In this document: positions 5,691-10,033 of the stretch, in pieces
How positions within the stretch are numbered: position 1 is the first letter of the stretch
Layout of the letters: each line of letters opens with the position of its first letter
Assembly (NCBI GenBank): GCA_027578815.1
Contig: JANBTH010000890.1
Coordinates: forward strand, 1 to 10,033
DNA: 10,033 nt
Source of the DNA: Coemansia sp. RSA 1804
Lineage: Eukaryota > Kickxellomycota > Kickxellomycetes > Kickxellales > Kickxellaceae
Direction of reading: 5' to 3'
Program-made: the position numbers and the translations under genes
Notes under the pieces: generated by a model
What the model was told of the DNA's origin: nothing
Database searches by the model: none
Seen by the model: the letters and a program-made list of their open reading frames with translations, nothing else

Positions 5691-7232
5691 ATGACTTTGA
5701 CTAGCAAAGGAAAGCAAAGAGAAGACGTCCATGAGATAGACGAAAGGCTGAACAATAACAACGAAGCAACGCCGCTCCTTCACACCAGTCTGTCAGAGCT
5801 GGACATTGCAATCTCAAAGAATGACACCACTGAGTCCTACTTTTGTGCAGCCAAACGGGAGTTTGCGTGGATTGCGTCTTCGGCGTCTCTGACCACGCTA
5901 ACGTTACTTTTGGAGATGTCCTTCTACACGACAAACTTTCTGGTAGTCGGACGTCTGGGAGCCAAGGAGCTTGGAGCAATGACACTTGCGCTAACATTCC
6001 AGGCTGTTCTGGCAATGGGACCAGCGTTTGGATTAGTCTCGGCAATGGATACGTTTTGCAGTACCGCGTTTACAGCTTCTCGTGACAAGACGCTTGTTGG
6101 GTTCCATTTTCAGCGCGGAATAATAGCCCTTGTTGCTCATTTTATTCTGGTTACACCAATAATGTGGCATTCAAAGAGTCTGTTCCTGTTTATTGGGCAG
6201 GATCCGGAGATTGCACATTTCTCTGGACTGTTTCTGCAGATGCAGATTCTGAGCGTTCTGCCCTTTGCGTTGTTCGAGGCGACAAAGCGGTTCATGCAGG
6301 CGCAGGGGATCATGCGGGCAGCCACTATAATCACAACCGTCGTTGCGCCGATTCACTGGATTAACTGCTACGTGTTTGTTCTGTCAGATACCTATGGCAT
6401 GGGGTTTATTGGAGCACCGATTGTCAACGCGGTATCGAACTGGGCGCTGCTGGTTGGAATTCTCTTGTATATCCGTAAAAGCCCAGCGACTGAAGCATGG
6501 GGCGGATGGAAGCTTGGCGCGTTTCGCAACATGTGGGATTATTATCGTCTTGCTATTCCAGCCGTATTCACCACGTGCTCAGGATGGATTTGCTTTGAGC
6601 TTCTTGCACTTGGGGCATCGTACTTTGGCGCGTACCAGCTGGCTGGCAACGGAATCATGCTCAACACCCTGCAGTTTCTGTATCACTTTAGCAACGGTGT
6701 TGGGTACGGTGCGAGTCCTAGGATCGGTAACCTAATAGGCGCAGCAAAACCACGCCAGGCACATATAGCAGCCCATGTCTCAATCTTGATGTCCACGCTA
6801 ACCGGTATAATGTGCACGCTGCTTGTGTTGCTGTGTGGCAACTGGATAGTATCCATATACACCGATGATCCCAATGTTGTCTATGAGACGCTAAAGTTGG
6901 GTCCTGTTGCCTGCATTCTTATTGTGGGTGATGATCTAAATGCCGTGCTTGAAGCAATACTACGTGGAATTGGGCGCCAAAACGTTAGTGCTAATGCACT
7001 GGTGTTTGGATTCTACATGTTTGCTGTGCCACTGGCAATATATCTTGCCTATGTAAAGAATATGGAAACCATTGGGCTCTGGTGGGGTGCATGTGTTGGT
7101 GTTCTCATTGCTTTTTTCATTGAGATAGGGTACATTCTCTTTGTCATTGACTGGAAAGATGAGGTGCGTTTCTGCCTTTTGCGGCTTAAAGAAACAAACA
7201 AACAAAACTCTAATGGAAATACCCTAGAGTAA
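5691..7232 (+). CDS. MATE-family multidrug/toxin extrusion transporter, copy 1 (lacks the first TM7 Glu)
   Basis: The protein has 513 residues from ATG at 5691, with A at -3. The frame extends nine codons further only through a GTG, which is not used here. It is a polytopic membrane protein with about twelve hydrophobic segments after a polar N-terminus of about 60 residues. MATE landmarks are VGRLGAKELGAM (86-97), GQDPEIA (169-175), RIGNLIGAAKP (344-354) and LRGIGRQ (424-430). Eukaryotic MATEs exchange H+ for organic cations or other toxic solutes. The C-half acidic pair Asp414-Asp415 is at the position conserved in plant and animal MATEs. In TM7 the usual Glu before Trp is Gly298 (CSGWICFE), although Glu303 is kept; the downstream paralogue has Glu. 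EATPLL at 25-30 is an ExxxLL dileucine signal, suggesting vacuolar or endosomal targeting. It is roughly 55% identical by eye to copy 2, 473 nt downstream on the same strand. The substrate is unknown. Confidence 0.9.
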   Translation: MTLTSKGKQREDVHEIDERLNNNNEATPLLHTSLSELDIAISKNDTTESYFCAAKREFAWIASSASLTTLTLLLEMSFYTTNFLVVGRLGAKELGAMTLALTFQAVLAMGPAFGLVSAMDTFCSTAFTASRDKTLVGFHFQRGIIALVAHFILVTPIMWHSKSLFLFIGQDPEIAHFSGLFLQMQILSVLPFALFEATKRFMQAQGIMRAATIITTVVAPIHWINCYVFVLSDTYGMGFIGAPIVNAVSNWALLVGILLYIRKSPATEAWGGWKLGAFRNMWDYYRLAIPAVFTTCSGWICFELLALGASYFGAYQLAGNGIMLNTLQFLYHFSNGVGYGASPRIGNLIGAAKPRQAHIAAHVSILMSTLTGIMCTLLVLLCGNWIVSIYTDDPNVVYETLKLGPVACILIVGDDLNAVLEAILRGIGRQNVSANALVFGFYMFAVPLAIYLAYVKNMETIGLWWGACVGVLIAFFIEIGYILFVIDWKDEVRFCLLRLKETNKQNSNGNTLE

Positions 7233-7705
7233 GCCTCGAGGCTTCAAAACCAAGCGCACAAGTACAAAATTTTTAATTTAGCTGCTCTTGCTAGTTTCTG
7301 AAGAATAAATGAAAAAAGCACAAAAAGTGATGCTGATAAAAAAATGGTGACATTTCCAAAGTCCAGTCAGTTTCAGCCCAAACAGTCACACATAGAAAAG
7401 TCTGTTTAGTACACATGATACCTGTGTGTCCTCAACATATTGTGGAATATCGAACTAATTTATTAAGCAGGTTATGCGGAAAATGGAGACGAAGAAATAC
7501 AAAAAAGTACCCCTATCTTTGTCTGTATATCTGGCCATTTCACATATTGCTACATTTCGTTCCTGCCCTACAGTTTGAACACTCTCTTTTATTGCTTTTT
7601 CTTTCTCTATCTATTTTCTTTGGGCTAGTAATTTTTTTATCAATATATTGGTCTTCATATTGCGGCGGATTTTTCATTATACAGGGTAAATTCAGACACG
7701 ACTCC
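7233..7705 (+). promoter_or_regulatory. Intergenic: 3' region of MATE copy 1, promoter and leader of copy 2
   Basis: These 473 nt hold a poly(A)-like AATAAA at 7304. From 7415 on there is a frame open in phase with MATE copy 2. This 97-codon frame has a strongly pyrimidine-rich core at about 7581-7618, which encodes Leu/Phe/Ser by composition. I treat it as promoter and 5' leader because the paralogue starts at the position matching 7706. A possible splice acceptor (TTATACAG, ending at 7684) leaves room for a leader intron. Confidence 0.5.
7304..7309 (+). terminator. Probable poly(A) signal of MATE copy 1
   Basis: AATAAA lies about 72 nt after the stop at 7230-7232, a normal distance for a compact fungal gene. 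Confidence 0.45.
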
Positions 7706-9241
7706 ATGACTGCAAGAAACGCAGCCCAGCGGAATAATGAATGTATAGTTGATGAAAGAGCTGAGCCCAACGAGACAACACCTCTTCTCCAGGTTCCATT
7801 GTCAGGGATAGACTTGGTTATTGCAAAGAACGACATCACCAAGCCCTACATTCACGCTGCAAAAAGGGAGCTCAAATGGATGGCATCAAATTCGTCGTGG
7901 GCAATCCTAAATCTGGTGTTACAGTCCTCGTTTTTCTTTGTCAACGTAGTTTCCGTAGGCCATTTGGGAGCCAAAAAGCTAGCAGCCATGTCACTTTCGG
8001 TAACATTCCACAACATTATTGTAATATCACCAATATTCGGACTACTCTCAGCAATGGACACGTTTTGCAGTACCGCATACACGGCATCGTGTGATAGAAC
8101 GCTTGTTGGATTCCATTACCAACGTGGAATAGTGGCGGTCTGCACATACTTTATACTTGTTTCACCAATACTGTGGAACGCGGAAAGTATTCTGTTGCGG
8201 TTGGGACAGGACCCGGAGATTGCGCATTTGTCGGGGCTGTATTTGCGTATCCAAGTTGTCAGTTTACTTCCGTCCTCGTTGTATGAGACCACAAAGCGCT
8301 ATCTCCAGGCGCAGGGCATGATGCATGCTGCAGCAATTGTGGTTGCAGTGGTTGCGCCAATCCAGTGGGTCAGTAGCATTGTGCTAGTGCGTTCAACACG
8401 GTTTGGAATTGGGTTCATTGGTGCGCCAATTGTAAACATGATAGCCAACACTCTGTTGTTGTCGGGAGTACTTTTGTTTGCCCGATACAGCAGAGCGGCA
8501 GAGTCGTGGGGCGGATGGAATATGAGCGTGTTTGGCACAATGTGGGAGTACTACAAGCTTGCCATTCCAGCGGTCATCACCATATGTGCCGAGTGGGTAG
8601 GATTTGAGTTACTTGTTCTTGGGGCCTCGTACTTTGGTGCTTACCAGCTTGCAGCAAACGCAATTATGCTTAACACTGTTGGATTGATAATTGCATTCAG
8701 CAATGGTCTTGGATACAGTACAGGATCACGAATCGGTAACCTGATGGGAAATGCCAAACCTCGTCAGGCACGTATTGCGGCCTACATGTCTTTACTGGCA
8801 ACAACGTTTATTGGCATAATGGGTACCCTATTTATATGGGTTTACGGTGTGCGGTGGACGTCGATATACACGCCGGATCCCCTTGTTGCAATTGAAGTAG
8901 CAAAACTCGTTCCGGTTGCGTGTGTGTTCATGATAAGCGACTGCCTTAGCCCTATATTGGCAGCAGTGTCCCGTGGACTCGGACATCAGAAGGAAAATGC
9001 AAACATATTTTTGCTTGGGTTCTACGCCTGCGCGTTTCCAATTGCAACCTATCTTGGATATGTGGAACATTTGGAAACGCTTGGACTTTGGTGGGGGTTC
9101 TGTACTGGTGTCATTGCCGTCTGCATACTCCAGGCTGTCTATCTGTTTGTGTGGGTCAATTGGAGAGACGAAGTGCGTCTCTGCGTAATACGGCTTTTAA
9201 AAAACAGCCGCGGTGCTATCAGAAATATTGATTCAGAATAA
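7706..9241 (+). CDS. MATE-family multidrug/toxin extrusion transporter, copy 2
   Basis: The protein has 511 residues from the ATG at 7706. An in-frame ATG at 7415 would add 97 residues, but copy 1 starts at the equivalent place (both begin Met-Thr and keep the same distance to the dileucine motif), so the shorter form is preferred. Architecture matches copy 1, with about twelve hydrophobic segments. MATE landmarks are VGHLGAKKLAAM, GQDPEIA, RIGNLMGNAKP and SRGLGHQ. The TM7 motif CAEWVGFE keeps both acidic residues, Glu296 and Glu301, and Asp412 is the C-half acidic residue. By eukaryotic MATE precedent this copy has the full proton/cation-coupling set. ETTPLL at residues 23-28 is an ExxxLL sorting signal. 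Position 86 is His in GHLG where copy 1 has Arg. Tandem orientation indicates local duplication; moderate identity (about 55% by eye) says it is old. The substrate is unknown. Confidence 0.9.
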   Translation: MTARNAAQRNNECIVDERAEPNETTPLLQVPLSGIDLVIAKNDITKPYIHAAKRELKWMASNSSWAILNLVLQSSFFFVNVVSVGHLGAKKLAAMSLSVTFHNIIVISPIFGLLSAMDTFCSTAYTASCDRTLVGFHYQRGIVAVCTYFILVSPILWNAESILLRLGQDPEIAHLSGLYLRIQVVSLLPSSLYETTKRYLQAQGMMHAAAIVVAVVAPIQWVSSIVLVRSTRFGIGFIGAPIVNMIANTLLLSGVLLFARYSRAAESWGGWNMSVFGTMWEYYKLAIPAVITICAEWVGFELLVLGASYFGAYQLAANAIMLNTVGLIIAFSNGLGYSTGSRIGNLMGNAKPRQARIAAYMSLLATTFIGIMGTLFIWVYGVRWTSIYTPDPLVAIEVAKLVPVACVFMISDCLSPILAAVSRGLGHQKENANIFLLGFYACAFPIATYLGYVEHLETLGLWWGFCTGVIAVCILQAVYLFVWVNWRDEVRLCVIRLLKNSRGAIRNIDSE

Positions 9242-9345
9242 GATGATCTTTTAGATAGTTTTTCGTTTTAGTTGAAAAGTGTAGTGAGCACTTTACTGTT
9301 GGCTGCGACTAAAAGGTTAGTGATGGGGTTCTGGAACATACTCAT

Positions 9346-9363
9346 TTTTGAAATTTTTCAAAA
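9346..9363. repeat. Perfect 8-bp inverted repeat, AT-rich hairpin
   Basis: TTTTGAAA and TTTCAAAA are separated by two T, about 105 nt after the stop of MATE copy 2. It could form a 3' UTR hairpin, but the sequence is A/T-rich and weakly stable. Confidence 0.45.
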
Positions 9364-9464
9364 TTTCTTCACTTGCAAACCTGAATTCTAGGTTTTAAAA
9401 GGTTATAATCAGTTTTAAATTGGAGGTTGGACCACTGGGCAAAACTAGCGGTGGGTTAAAAGAA

Positions 9465-9492
9465 CACCCGTCACTGATCTTAATGATGGGTG
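9465..9492 (+). repeat. Stem-loop with a 9-bp stem and 10-nt loop
   Basis: CACCCGTCA and TGATGGGTG pair over nine positions (one G-U wobble in RNA) around the loop CTGATCTTAA. The stem is GC-richer than its surroundings. It may lie in the 3' UTR of MATE copy 2 if that transcript runs this far, or be an unrelated intergenic structure. Confidence 0.45.
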
Positions 9493-9774
9493 ATATTCAT
9501 GTCAAGTGTATGCAAACTCTATTTCTCTATTATTTTGGCATCTTCAAGTTAAATAGGAATAGTCTTTAAATTCTGTAGCATTATTAGTTACTATGTCCAG
9601 AGCAAATCATTTATCTTTTATTAAATCTTTTTACTTTAATTTTAATATCGCAAGATCTATTCAACTATTTTGCTTCTAAAGACGCATATAGCCGTCAGTG
9701 AAAGACAAATGCATATCAGCTGACAGATATTCGGCTAGGCTACCTGATTAAAAATGGAATAATGGGGATTTCTG

Positions 9775-9782
9775 TATATAAG
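9775..9782 (+). promoter_or_regulatory. Strong TATA-box match of a possible right-hand gene
   Basis: TATATAAG fits the TATAWAWR consensus fully. Candidate ATGs follow at 9853, 9947 and 10012, but none opens a frame long enough inside the window to confirm a gene. Confidence 0.35.
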
Positions 9783-10033
9783 CGTATGCAAATAAAAATG
9801 TGATATTAAAATTTCTAGCACGGAAATAGAAAGTAAATTGGCACGCATCTACATGTTACAGCGTCACATACAGCTGACATTTTTCAACCATTCACATATT
9901 AAAAGCGGAAACAGATATAATCCCCAACAGATACGCAAGACTTTAAATGAAAATTGAGGAGGAAGGAGTGTTTGCAAAGAGTGCGGTGACAAATAAACAA
10001 AAAAGAAGCTGATGTTGCTAAGCAGAAGAAGAG

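Larger units (their letters stand above)
9242..10033. other. Apparently non-coding 3' flank with hairpins and a distal promoter-like element
   Basis: No frame over 60 codons and no recognisable protein or RNA gene is seen in these 792 nt. The region holds two short inverted repeats (9346-9363 and 9465-9492) and a TATATAAG at 9775-9782. A 34-codon ATG frame (9853-9957), a 21-codon frame (from 9947) and an ATG at 10012 still open at the window edge lack support. The right end could be the promoter and first exon of a gene lying mostly outside the window. Confidence 0.5.

Noticed and set aside
9310..9495. Possible box C/D snoRNA (GTGATGG, CTGA and ATGATGG motifs in order)
   Set aside because: The C-box matches are imperfect, a terminal stem and properly spaced second D box are missing, and such short motifs are common by chance.

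Overview
This is eukaryotic nuclear DNA, almost certainly fungal. Genes are compact, mostly intronless and start at ATG in purine(-3) contexts, with TATA-like boxes and pyrimidine-rich tracts upstream. Intergenic DNA is visibly AT-rich and coding DNA more balanced. There is no bacterial operon structure and no Shine-Dalgarno sequence. The combination of chitin-type LPMO-like secreted proteins (PCPR[YF] plus GNREFYMNCA motifs), duplicated MATE exporters and an AIFM2/FSP1-type oxidoreductase makes an early-diverging fungus likely. My best guess is Kickxellomycotina (Coemansia and relatives), from general recall of such protein sets and not from a search.

Layout. (1) Positions 1-243, minus strand: the first 81 codons of a secreted LPMO-like protein that runs off the left edge. 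Its signal peptide leads into Gly where active LPMOs have the copper-binding N-terminal His. (2) Positions 858-2642, minus strand: a complete paralogue. Here the signal peptide ends exactly before His, and the catalytic-type domain is followed by a long acidic Ser/Asp/Tyr repeat tail. (3) Positions 2643-3212: a divergent promoter with a near-symmetrical arrangement of TATA decamers and inverted GATA-type sites. (4) Positions 3213-4430, plus: a FAD/NAD(P)H oxidoreductase of the AIFM2/FSP1 (AMID) group. (5) Positions 4965-5475, plus: a small unrecognised gene that reads best as two exons around a 133-nt intron. (6) Positions 5691-7232 and 7706-9241, plus: two tandem paralogous MATE-family transporters of 513 and 511 residues. 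(7) Positions 9242-10033: apparently non-coding, with two small hairpins and a strong TATA box that may belong to a gene beyond the window.

The genes do not form an obvious pathway. The window reads as two local tandem duplications (LPMO-like and MATE), each with one copy that has changed a mechanistically important residue: His1 in the LPMO-like pair, and the first TM7 Glu in the MATE pair. Both transporters share an acidic dileucine ExxxLL signal near the N-terminus, which suggests vacuolar or endosomal sorting. Three apparent gene starts needed correction: the longest open frames of the LPMO and the first MATE begin at TTG and GTG, and the first ATG of the second MATE frame adds 97 residues that its paralogue lacks.
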